A stretch of 14,590 nucleotides of DNA from Candidatus Parcubacteria bacterium (lineage in GTDB: Bacteria > Patescibacteriota > Minisyncoccia > UBA6257 > 2-01-FULL-56-20). Positions 6,698 to 13,297 of the stretch are shown here, in pieces. Location: NCBI GenBank assembly GCA_027424065.1, contig DAIBYH010000010.1:1-14590 (forward strand). Reading direction: 5' to 3'. A program made the position numbers and the translations under genes. Positions within the stretch are counted from its first letter, which is position 1, and each line of letters begins with the position of its first letter. The notes beneath the pieces are model-generated. The model saw only the letters and a list, made by a program, of their open reading frames with translations, made no database searches and was not told the DNA's origin.

Positions 6698-7594
6698 TCA
6701 GAACCGCACAAAGATGCCCGAAGGAACAGAACGTCCGGGAAACGATTCGGGGATCAAAAGTTCGCCGTACTCGCCGTCCCGATTCGGAAAAACATCATCC
6801 ACCGCCTGACGGAACGACGTTGCGGAATAACCGGCGGCGTATCCATTCAACAGGAAGAAAGCGCCGGGCCGGTCTGAAAAGATCTTCGCGGCCTCCTGCA
6901 GCAGCCGGGGCAAATGCTCCTCGATGCGCCACACCTCGCCGTCCGGTCCGCGGCCGAACGCCGGCGGATCAAGAATGATCCCGTCATAGCGGACCCCGCG
7001 GCGACCCTCGCGCAAGACGAACTTCAACGCATCATCGTCAAGGAAACGGACCGCGCGCGGATCGAGATCCGACGCCTTCGCATTTTCTTTCGCCCACGCA
7101 TTGCTCTGCTTTGAAGCGTCCACATGGGTAACCTCGGCGCCGGCGCGGGCGGCAACGATGCTCGCGATGCCGGTATACCCGAACAGATTGAGAACTTTCG
7201 GTTGGTCCATTTTTCCGACGCGCGACCTGAGCCATTCCCAATTCGCCGCCTGCTCCGGAAAGACGCCGAGATGCTTGAAAGATCCGAGACGGACGGAAAA
7301 ACGGACATCATTCCACGACAGCTGCCAGGTGTCGGGCAGGACTGAGCCCGTTCTCTTCCAGGATCCCTTCGCCCCCGAAAACCTGAACTCCCCGTGCGCG
7401 TCGGCCCACGCCGCGGCCCGACGAGGACCCCAGATCGCCTGCGTTTCCGGACGGATCACCGTAAAAGAACCGAAACGTTCCAGTTTTCGGTTATCGCCGG
7501 AGTCGATCAATTCATAATCAGGCCATGCCGGAACGGCCAAATCCCTGTTTTCCATAAAAATCGGTGGCGTCGGCACTCTGCACCGGACGCTCAT
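6698..7594 (-). CDS. Class I SAM-dependent methyltransferase, RlmI/RlmK-like
   Basis: 298 residues. The C-terminal half is a Rossmann methyltransferase: VLNLFGYTGIASIVAARAGA is the SAM-binding loop, VTHVDASKQSNAWAKENA gives the acidic end of strand 2, and DGIILDPPAFGRGPDG is the catalytic DPPAF motif. DPPAFxRG together with FGYTG is typical of the group containing 23S rRNA methyltransferases RlmI and RlmK-like proteins, so an rRNA base is the likely target; the exact site cannot be told. The N-terminal 110 residues contain repeated beta-strand/Trp-rich segments (AIWGPRRAAAW, TWQLSWNDV). The start at 7594 is supported by a promoter ending 6 nt before it; MENRDLA (7555) is the alternative start. 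Confidence 0.85.
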   Translation of the reverse strand: MSVRCRVPTPPIFMENRDLAVPAWPDYELIDSGDNRKLERFGSFTVIRPETQAIWGPRRAAAWADAHGEFRFSGAKGSWKRTGSVLPDTWQLSWNDVRFSVRLGSFKHLGVFPEQAANWEWLRSRVGKMDQPKVLNLFGYTGIASIVAARAGAEVTHVDASKQSNAWAKENAKASDLDPRAVRFLDDDALKFVLREGRRGVRYDGIILDPPAFGRGPDGEVWRIEEHLPRLLQEAAKIFSDRPGAFFLLNGYAAGYSATSFRQAVDDVFPNRDGEYGELLIPESFPGRSVPSGIFVRF

Positions 7595-7600
7595 AGCGTA

Positions 7601-7629
7601 AGTATATCAAATGAACGTCCGCCTGGTAA
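7601..7629 (-). promoter_or_regulatory. Leaderless promoter of the methyltransferase gene
   Basis: TTACCA (7624-7629), 17 nt, TATACT (7601-7606), then 6 nt to the ATG at 7594. It is back to back with the RRM-gene promoter; the two -35 elements are only one base apart. Confidence 0.75.
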
Positions 7630-7630
7630 T

Positions 7631-7659
7631 TTGCGCATTTCTCCAAAACATGGTATCCT
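7631..7659 (+). promoter_or_regulatory. Promoter of the RRM-protein gene
   Basis: TTGCGC (7631-7636), 17 nt, extended -10 TGG-TATCCT (hexamer 7654-7659). Predicted start is at about 7666-7667, where the sequence reads ATGTAA. Confidence 0.75.
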
Positions 7660-7666
7660 TATTTCC

Positions 7667-7772
7667 ATGTAAGTGTTTCTTAGTAGGTTTCCGCGTGCGT
7701 GCCCTTCGGGACATCGGCGTTCAGAAGCAGAGGAGAAGGAAGGTCGCCTTACATAACTTAGTAACAAGCTAG
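7667..7772 (+). promoter_or_regulatory. Structured 5' leader of the RRM-protein mRNA, starting with ATG-TAA
   Basis: This is the only long protein-gene leader with a clear promoter in the window, about 106 nt. Its first six bases are predicted to be ATGTAA, a start codon followed at once by a stop. ATGTAAG (7667-7673) is complementary to CTTACAT (7748-7754), closing the leader. CTTAGTA occurs directly at 7679-7685 and 7757-7763. A purine-rich run GAGGAGAAGGAAGG lies about 30 nt before the gene start, too far for a normal Shine-Dalgarno. Length and pairing recall cold-shock-type or autoregulated leaders; that role is inference. Confidence 0.5.
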
Positions 7773-8078
7773 ATGGCTAAAAAATTATACGTGGGAGGTC
7801 TGCCCTATTCCACGACGGAGGACGAGCTTCGCGAAGCATTCGCGAAGGCCGGCGCCGTCGCCTCGGCGACGATCCTGATGGACAAAATGACGGGCCGCTC
7901 GCGCGGTTTCGGATTTGTCGAGATGGAGAACGACGAGGACGCCTCGAAGGCGATCGACATGTGGAACGGTCAGGATTTCGGCGGCCGCAAATTGACGGTC
8001 AACGAAGCCAAGCCGATGGAGCCTCGCGCTCCCCGCTCGAACGACGGTGGTGGCTACGGCCAGCGCCGCAGCTGGTAA
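7773..8078 (+). CDS. RRM-type single-strand RNA-binding protein
   Basis: 101 residues: one RNA recognition motif plus a short Gly/Arg tail. RNP2 is KLYVGGLPY (residues 4-12) and RNP1 is RGFGFVEM (44-51), with the aromatic residues that stack on RNA bases (Tyr6, Phe46, Phe48) in place. The tail RSNDGGGYGQRRSW resembles cyanobacterial Rbp and other bacterial RRM proteins, which often respond to cold or stress. It is monocistronic, with its own promoter, long leader and terminator. The start ATG has no Shine-Dalgarno at normal distance; the context is AU-rich (AACTTAGTAACAAGCTAG). Confidence 0.95.
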   Translation: MAKKLYVGGLPYSTTEDELREAFAKAGAVASATILMDKMTGRSRGFGFVEMENDEDASKAIDMWNGQDFGGRKLTVNEAKPMEPRAPRSNDGGGYGQRRSW

Positions 8079-8094
8079 GAAACCGGCATCGTTC

Positions 8095-8123
8095 AAAAAA
8101 CCCCGCCCTTGGCGGGGTTTTTT
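8095..8123. terminator. Terminator of the RRM-protein gene
   Basis: A6, then CCCCGCC-CTT-GGCGGGG, then T6. The stem is perfect and it lies 17 nt after the stop. Confidence 0.93.
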
Positions 8124-8140
8124 GTTTGCGGGAAAAAAGC

Positions 8141-8197
8141 CGAGATATATTTTTCCGCCGGACCTTAACTCACGGTCCAGCCGAAAAATATATCTCG
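8141..8197. repeat. 57-nt near-perfect inverted repeat
   Basis: Arms of 24 nt (8141-8164 and 8174-8197) starting CGAGATATATTTTTC and ending GGACC are complementary with only two mismatches around a 9-nt loop TTAACTCAC. It lies between the RRM terminator and the rmuC promoter. There is no clear target-site duplication and no coding capacity. It could be a recombination site, a MITE-like relic, or an RNA hairpin. Confidence 0.7.
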
Positions 8198-8271
8198 ACG
8201 CACTATGCCTTACAATCGGCGCATAAGATATTTTAGCGCTTCGCGCCATATAACAAAGAAGGCGATTGTGA

Positions 8272-8277
8272 TAAAAT
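8272..8277 (+). promoter_or_regulatory. -10 element of rmuC, very short leader
   Basis: TAAAAT preceded by TGA (extended -10) ends 9 nt before the rmuC ATG, predicting a leader of about 2-3 nt. The -35 is not convincing. Confidence 0.5.
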
Positions 8278-8286
8278 GATGTCATT

Positions 8287-9339
8287 ATGGACATCGCGCT
8301 TCTCATCCTTATTATGGCCGCGCTTGCCCTGATCGCCTGGCGGCTCTGGCACCCGGCCGAACCCGCACCGAAGGACGACCAGGCCCTTCTCCTGCTTCAA
8401 AACCAGATGCAGGCGGAACAAAAACAGCTTCAGGACCGGCTTGGCGAGCTGACAAAAATGCTGGACGCGCGGCTCGGCGATTCCACGAAGACCATGCTCG
8501 CGCAGTCCGATAAAAGCGTCCAGATCGTGCGCGAGATCACGAGCGAGATCACAAAGGTGCAGGAGGGCCAGAAACAGATCACGGCCCTGAACGACCAATT
8601 AAAAAATTTGAACGATATCCTGAAAAACACGAAGCAGCGGGGCGTCCTCGGAGAATATTATCTTGAAATGGTACTGAAGAACGTGCTGTCCCCCGGCGAA
8701 TACCAACTCCAATATCCCTTCAAGGACAATACGAAAGTGGACGCCGTCATCTTCTACGACGGCCGCGTCATTCCCATTGATTCAAAGTTCAGCCTTGAAA
8801 ACTATAACCGTCTTGCCGTCGCCATTTCCGATGAAGAGCGAAAACGCCATGAAGACGCGTTCCGCAATGATCTCAAAACGCGCATTGACGAAACAGCGAA
8901 ATACATCAAACCGGCCGAGGACACGGTGAACTTCGCTTTCATGTTCATTCCCTCCGAAGCGCTCTATTACGACCTCCTCGTCAACAAGGTCGGCTCCGCT
9001 GCCGAGCGCGACCTCATCCAATATGCCGCAGAAAAGCGCGTCTATCCCGTTTCCCCGACGACATTCTATGCCTACCTCCAGATGGCCCTCCAGGGCATCC
9101 GCCAGATCGAGATCAACCGGTCGACGGAGATCATCCGGAAGAACGTGGGCGAGCTGCAAAAGCATCTCGCGCGCTACGAGGAATATCTGGAGAAGATCGG
9201 CGACCGCCTTGCGACGACCACGAACGCCTACACGACCGCAGCCAAGGAGTTCGGCAAGATCAATAAAGACATCCTGCGCATCGGACCCGAGGAGTCCGAG
9301 GGCGCCCTCCCGGAACGGGAAACGGAAGATCTTATTTGA
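8287..9339 (+). CDS. rmuC: DNA recombination protein RmuC
   Basis: 350 residues. There is an N-terminal membrane helix at about 3-18 (IALLILIMAALALIAW), then a coiled coil at about 35-115 rich in Gln/Lys/Glu, then the RmuC domain: NTKQRGVLGEYYLEMVLKNVL, YPFKDNTKVDAVIFYDGRVIPIDSKFSLENYNRL, and FMFIPSEALYYDLL...VYPVSPTTFYAYLQMAL. The domain has a restriction-endonuclease-like core with Glu, Asp and the Asp-Ser-Lys pattern; family members limit inversions at short repeats. It is shorter than the E. coli protein (about 475) but has the complete domain. No Shine-Dalgarno. Its last 8 nt overlap the convergent membrane-protein gene. Confidence 0.93.
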   Translation: MDIALLILIMAALALIAWRLWHPAEPAPKDDQALLLLQNQMQAEQKQLQDRLGELTKMLDARLGDSTKTMLAQSDKSVQIVREITSEITKVQEGQKQITALNDQLKNLNDILKNTKQRGVLGEYYLEMVLKNVLSPGEYQLQYPFKDNTKVDAVIFYDGRVIPIDSKFSLENYNRLAVAISDEERKRHEDAFRNDLKTRIDETAKYIKPAEDTVNFAFMFIPSEALYYDLLVNKVGSAAERDLIQYAAEKRVYPVSPTTFYAYLQMALQGIRQIEINRSTEIIRKNVGELQKHLARYEEYLEKIGDRLATTTNAYTTAAKEFGKINKDILRIGPEESEGALPERETEDLI

Positions 9340-10375
9340 GCATCGTTTCCACGATCCGGCCGGCACGCTCTCCCTGTACCGCAAGAGATTCCTTCACCTC
9401 GCGGAAGAAATAGGCCGGCGTCCGCTTGATGAAATGCGGCAGAAGATGCAGTGCGTCATAGAACAGGAAGAGCGCAACGCCGATCACGCCGAGGATCGGC
9501 AGCTCGCGATAGATCCCGGCCAGGAAGAATGCGGAGATAAAGAAAAGGTGCATGACCGCCAGAATGGAAAATGAAAGCGCATCAAAACGCCAGGCCTTGC
9601 TCCTCCCGTAGCGGATCATGGCCCAAATGCTCACCTGTACCACCTCAAGCCCCAGAACGACGAGCAGGATCAGTTTCCACATCGCCACCTGGGGATCATA
9701 GAGCACGCTGAGATCGGGACGATAGTGGAACGAGAGGAGCGTTGTCCAATGATTGATCTCGTACGGCAGGATCGCAATGAGGCTGAATACGGCAAGCTCG
9801 GCGGCCAGGCCAAGATATGCAATGACCGGACTCAGAACCATCAGGACCTTCGTGAGAACCCTCTTGGGATTCAAGGTCCGCAGGAAACGCATCAGGAACG
9901 AGAACGAGAAGACCACGAAGATCCATCCGGCAAGATTCTCGAACGGGACGCCGTACCACTCCTGATTGAGCGGAATCGACCAGTGCCAGAATCCGAGACG
10001 GATCGCGATCGCGTCCATGGAAAGATCGAGCAGCAATGCCGTCAGAGCATCAAGGAACGGCCGCAGCTGCCACGGCATGCGATACTCGTCGCTCAAGAGC
10101 ATGGCGCAGTAGACGATGACCGCCCAGCCCACACCGATCACGAGCGGAACATGCATCACCTGGATCAGGAAATTGCCGCTGTAGGAATAGGTATGAGCAA
10201 GGTAGGTATCGCCGATCTCGAGCACCATGCCGAAAACGGCGCAGCTTATGACCTCAAAAAGGCGGCGCCAATTGCGCGCCGCCGACTCACGGACCACGAT
10301 CGCGAGAAAAGAAACGGTCCCGAGGATCTCAAATGCAAGATAGAAGTCGGGATGGAGCAGCGAAAGCGGGGGCAT
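9332..10375 (-). CDS. Polytopic membrane protein related to carotenoid biosynthesis (CruF/DUF422) family
   Basis: 347 residues with roughly eight hydrophobic segments. The central signature is ALLLDLSMDAIAIRLGFWHW followed by WYGVPFENLAGW, the pattern of the CarotF/DUF422 family (CruF carotenoid hydratase-like proteins), along with an upstream GWAVIVYCAMLLSD segment. An Arg-rich cytoplasmic tail ends the protein. No other carotenoid genes are in the window, so substrate and reaction are open. It lies 42 nt after ftsZ on the same strand, but a 13-bp GC-rich hairpin fills that gap, so it may depend on readthrough. No promoter or Shine-Dalgarno is seen. Family call moderate, function uncertain. 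Confidence 0.72.
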   Translation of the reverse strand: MPPLSLLHPDFYLAFEILGTVSFLAIVVRESAARNWRRLFEVISCAVFGMVLEIGDTYLAHTYSYSGNFLIQVMHVPLVIGVGWAVIVYCAMLLSDEYRMPWQLRPFLDALTALLLDLSMDAIAIRLGFWHWSIPLNQEWYGVPFENLAGWIFVVFSFSFLMRFLRTLNPKRVLTKVLMVLSPVIAYLGLAAELAVFSLIAILPYEINHWTTLLSFHYRPDLSVLYDPQVAMWKLILLVVLGLEVVQVSIWAMIRYGRSKAWRFDALSFSILAVMHLFFISAFFLAGIYRELPILGVIGVALFLFYDALHLLPHFIKRTPAYFFREVKESLAVQGERAGRIVETMLK

Positions 10376-10386
10376 GGACTCTGAAA

Positions 10387-10414
10387 GAACGATCCCGCCG
10401 GGGCGGGATCGTTC
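10387..10414 (-). terminator. Hairpin between ftsZ and the CruF-like gene
   Basis: GAACGATCCCGCC (10387-10399) and GGCGGGATCGTTC (10402-10414), a 13-bp perfect arm pair with a 2-nt centre. On the minus strand it is followed only by TTTCAG and then, within 11 nt, by the start of the next gene. It may be a weak terminator or attenuator. Confidence 0.65.
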
Positions 10415-10417
10415 TCC

Positions 10418-11767
10418 TTATTTTTTCCTCCGGCGGAGGAAGGCCGGAATATCCCACACGTCCTCCTCTTTTTCGTCCTTCATATCTTTCGAGCCCCTCA
10501 TCTCCTTCTTCCGGTCTTCAAGCGAAGCAGCCGATGTTTTCGCACCCGTACCGAACGGCAGCGGTGCGCCTTCCTTCTCTTCCGTGCCGCGCGCCGCAGC
10601 ACCTGCCGGCGGAACCGTCTTCACTTCCGCAGGGGGCGGAACAAAGCCCTTCTTTACCACCGGGCCCTCGCTTGCCGGAGAACCGCTCGAAAAAATGGAA
10701 TGCCGATCGCCGAAATGACCGCCGGACGCTCCGAAGAGCATAGCGGGCTGGGTGCCGCTGCCATTGAATCCGCTCGCGATGATCGTGATCTTCACCTGGT
10801 TCGGCTTGAGATTCTTGTCATAATAAGCGCCGAAGATGATGCGCGCGCCCGGGTCCACGGTCTGCGCGACCAGCCGTGCGGCCTCGTTGATCTCCGTCAT
10901 CTTAAGGTCGCGTCCGCCCGAAATGCCGAGGAGGACCGCTTTTGCGCCGTCGGGCGCGGTCTCGAGAAGCGGCGAGTGCATCGCCATGTTCACGGCATCC
11001 ATCGCGCGGTTCGCGCCCGCCGCGATACCGACGCCCACGATCGCGACGCCTGCATCAACCATGATATTTTTCACATCCGCAAAGTCCACATTGATGATAC
11101 CCGGCATCGCAATGATCTCCACCAATCCGTTCAGCGCGTTCCGGAGCACGTCGTCGATCGCCTCGAATGCCTTCAGGATCGGCGTATCCTTGCCGATCAC
11201 GGTGAAGATCCGGTCGTTCGGAACCACGATGAGCGCATCCACCTTGTCCTTCAGCTTCATCAATCCTTCGGCGGCGATGCGCTCCCGCTGCACGCCCTCG
11301 AAACCGAACGGCTTCGTCACGACCGCAACCGTAAGAGCTCCCGCCTGCTTTGCCGTTTCGGCGATCACCGGTGTCGCGCCCGTACCCGTTCCGCCGCCGA
11401 GACCCGCGGCCAGGAACACGAGGTCCGCACCCTTCACGATGTCAGCGATCTCTGAGCGGTTCTCTTCCGCGGCCTGCTTGCCGAGATCCGGATTCATGCC
11501 GGTACCGAGTCCCCGCGTCAGGTTCTTTCCGATATAGAGCTTCTGCTTAACGTCGCAATGATCGAGGTCCTGGTGGTCCGTATTGATGGCAATGAAATCA
11601 ACCCCGCGGAAAAAATCCCGCGACATGCGCGTCACTGCGTGGCCGCCGCCCCCGCCGACGCCGATGACCTTAACGTTCGCCGCAAGCGGCTGGAAACCGC
11701 TGTCCCCCGTCCTCTTCCTTACGCTCGCGTGCCGGGGTCGCACGGTGGTTGATTTTTTCTTTGTCAT
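10418..11767 (-). CDS. ftsZ: Cell division protein FtsZ
   Basis: 449 residues. About 30 basic residues precede the GTPase core (KVIGVGGGGGHAV at 33-45). The tubulin signature GLGGGTGTGATP lies at 122-133 and the T7 synergy loop NVDFAD at 226-231, so nucleotide binding and hydrolysis should be intact. A Pro/Ala/Gly linker of about 80 residues leads to the C-terminal peptide DIPAFLRRRKK, which binds FtsA. The usual Asn after GGGGG is His here, and NTDAQ is NTDHQ. ftsA lies upstream, 62 nt away, in the conserved order, but ftsZ also has its own leaderless promoter in that gap. Confidence 0.97.
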   Translation of the reverse strand: MTKKKSTTVRPRHASVRKRTGDSGFQPLAANVKVIGVGGGGGHAVTRMSRDFFRGVDFIAINTDHQDLDHCDVKQKLYIGKNLTRGLGTGMNPDLGKQAAEENRSEIADIVKGADLVFLAAGLGGGTGTGATPVIAETAKQAGALTVAVVTKPFGFEGVQRERIAAEGLMKLKDKVDALIVVPNDRIFTVIGKDTPILKAFEAIDDVLRNALNGLVEIIAMPGIINVDFADVKNIMVDAGVAIVGVGIAAGANRAMDAVNMAMHSPLLETAPDGAKAVLLGISGGRDLKMTEINEAARLVAQTVDPGARIIFGAYYDKNLKPNQVKITIIASGFNGSGTQPAMLFGASGGHFGDRHSIFSSGSPASEGPVVKKGFVPPPAEVKTVPPAGAAARGTEEKEGAPLPFGTGAKTSAASLEDRKKEMRGSKDMKDEKEEDVWDIPAFLRRRKK

Positions 11768-11773
11768 GGATTC

Positions 11774-11802
11774 AGTTTAACAAAATCGGACATCGGCCTC
11801 AA
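11774..11802 (-). promoter_or_regulatory. Leaderless promoter of ftsZ
   Basis: TTGAGG (11797-11802), 17 nt, TAAACT (11774-11779), then 6 nt to the ATG at 11767. It lies entirely between the ftsA stop and ftsZ. Confidence 0.65.
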
Positions 11803-11829
11803 TAGCTGCTCTCCCCGCAAAAGACCGTT

Positions 11830-13086
11830 CTAGGGGGCGAAATACCTGAAAACGCCCTTGATGCGATTCATTGCCGAACCGCCCCGGACCGGGCCGCCGC
11901 CCTTGTCCCATCCGGACTGGTCCGCGGCCTGAAGCACCAGGCCAAACGCATTTACGAACTCCGGATCTTCAAGATATTCCTTGAACGCACCTCCTTCGTC
12001 CTGCCATTCCTCCGTAAGCGTCGAACCGACCTGCGCGGAAAGGCGCATGTCCTGCTTGACGAGGTCCGTAATGCCGGGCATCCGCGCACCGCCGCCGACC
12101 ACCACGGCGCCGCCGGGAAGTTCCGCATATTTGCGCTGCGCCTTCAGTTCGGCATTCACCAGATCAAAGATCTCACCGAGGCGCGACTCGATGATATCCG
12201 CGATGAAGCGGCGCGAAACGGGCCCCTTCGCATCGGGAACCCATTTCGTGATATCCACCAGGTCCTTCGCATTTACGTCCCGCGCAAGAGCATGTCCGTA
12301 TTCCAGTTTGATATCCTCGGCGGCGTCGATCGGTATCTTGAGACCGATCGCGAGATCGTTCGAGATGTTGCCTGCCCCGACCGGAAACTTCGCCGCGCTC
12401 ACGAGGCGGTTCTCCTCATAGACGCTCATGCCGGTCGTCCCGAAACCGATATCCACGAGCACCACGCCGAGGTCGCGCTGCCGTTTTGAAAGCGCGGCCC
12501 GTGCACCGACAAGCGGCGCAAATACCAGTCCGCCGATCTCGCCGCCGGCAAGCTCCACCGAACGGATGAGGTTCTTCACGTGCGGCGAGAATGCATCGAT
12601 GATCACGCTCTGCACCTCGAGCCGGCTTCCCGAAAGCCCGAGCGGGTTCGAAATGTCGCCGACACCGTCCACGATGAACTCGCGGGTCAGCGTGTGCACG
12701 ATCATCCGGTTTTGGGGAAGATTCACGGCCTGGCTCGCCCGAACGGCGCGATCCACATCATCCTGATAGATCTCCGCATCGGCGCGCGAGACCGCAACAA
12801 TACCGCGCGACACCTGCATGCCGACCTGAGGCGTACCGAGGCTCAAAAAAATATTCTTCGCCGCGGCTTTCGAGATCTTTTTAACGTCCGCGAGGACGCG
12901 GCTCACGGTCCGGGAAACCTCGACGATATCCATCACGGCGCCGCGCCTGAGCCCTCCGCACGACTCTTCCGCAACATGGACCACCGCGATCTTTCCGCCG
13001 ACCTGTTCCCCGATCACAACCTTGACCGAAGAGGTCCCAATATCAATGCCCGTGATCATGCCGCCGCGGAGATTCTTCCATGCCAT
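11830..13086 (-). CDS. ftsA: Cell division protein FtsA
   Basis: 418 residues of the actin-like ATPase fold: phosphate 1 motif ITGIDIGTSSVKVVIGE (11-27), the SHS2/1C domain at about 90-170, phosphate 2 VVLVDIGFGTTGMSVY, adenosine motif AVVVGGGARMPGI, and a C-terminal amphipathic helix MNRIKGVFRYFAP that anchors FtsA to the membrane. It tethers FtsZ filaments through the FtsZ C-terminal peptide, which is present in the next gene. Two starts are possible, MAWKN (13086) or MITG (13059); the first is preferred because TATCAT ends 6 nt before it. Confidence 0.97.
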   Translation of the reverse strand: MAWKNLRGGMITGIDIGTSSVKVVIGEQVGGKIAVVHVAEESCGGLRRGAVMDIVEVSRTVSRVLADVKKISKAAAKNIFLSLGTPQVGMQVSRGIVAVSRADAEIYQDDVDRAVRASQAVNLPQNRMIVHTLTREFIVDGVGDISNPLGLSGSRLEVQSVIIDAFSPHVKNLIRSVELAGGEIGGLVFAPLVGARAALSKRQRDLGVVLVDIGFGTTGMSVYEENRLVSAAKFPVGAGNISNDLAIGLKIPIDAAEDIKLEYGHALARDVNAKDLVDITKWVPDAKGPVSRRFIADIIESRLGEIFDLVNAELKAQRKYAELPGGAVVVGGGARMPGITDLVKQDMRLSAQVGSTLTEEWQDEGGAFKEYLEDPEFVNAFGLVLQAADQSGWDKGGGPVRGGSAMNRIKGVFRYFAP

Positions 13087-13092
13087 GCCTAC

Positions 13093-13101
13093 ATGATATC
13101 A
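13093..13101 (-). promoter_or_regulatory. Leaderless extended -10 promoter of ftsA
   Basis: TGA-TATCAT (hexamer 13093-13098) ends 6 nt before the ATG at 13086. No clear -35 is seen; the TGn extension may substitute. The remaining 130 nt up to the surface-protein terminator hold no gene, only a loose CCGGACC/GGTCCGG inverted pair about 50 nt apart. Confidence 0.65.
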
Positions 13102-13228
13102 CAGAATCATACAGAATAACTGTGGATGAAACTCTCCGGACCCATCGGACGGGGCATTCGCCCAAGACCGCATTCTGATCTATTCCGAAATGGTCCGGCA
13201 GCGAAAGGGACAAGGTGCCATTATGACA

Positions 13229-13260
13229 AGAAGAGACATGCCTGCAGGCATGTCTCTTCT
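13229..13260. terminator. 32-bp perfect palindrome, terminator of the surface-protein gene
   Basis: AGAAGAGACATGCCTG followed by its exact reverse complement, with no loop; at the RNA level the arms give a stem of about 14 bp with a TGCA loop. On the minus strand it lies 37 nt after the surface-protein stop and is followed by a mixed T-rich stretch (TCTTCTTGTCAT). It probably terminates that gene; the perfect symmetry would also fit a dimeric protein site. Confidence 0.65.
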
Positions 13261-13297
13261 CCGACGGCGCACCCTCGCGGGAAAAACCGCAACTATC

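Noticed and set aside
6660..6711. Longer xseA start at 6711
   Set aside because: It would overlap the methyltransferase gene and include the TATAAT promoter; the added residues do not look like the family's N-terminus.
5890..6978. 362-residue plus-strand frame opposite xseA
   Set aside because: Arg/Asp/His-rich composition typical of an antisense shadow in GC-rich DNA; xseA on the other strand has clear family motifs and a promoter.
7560..7594. Degenerate tRNA at the start of the methyltransferase gene
   Set aside because: CGGTG...CACCG pairs and the peptide CRVPTPPIF look tRNA-derived, but no anticodon or T arm can be drawn.
9725..10384. 219-residue plus-strand frame opposite the CruF-like gene
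   Set aside because: Charged low-complexity shadow; the minus-strand protein has regular membrane segments and a family signature.
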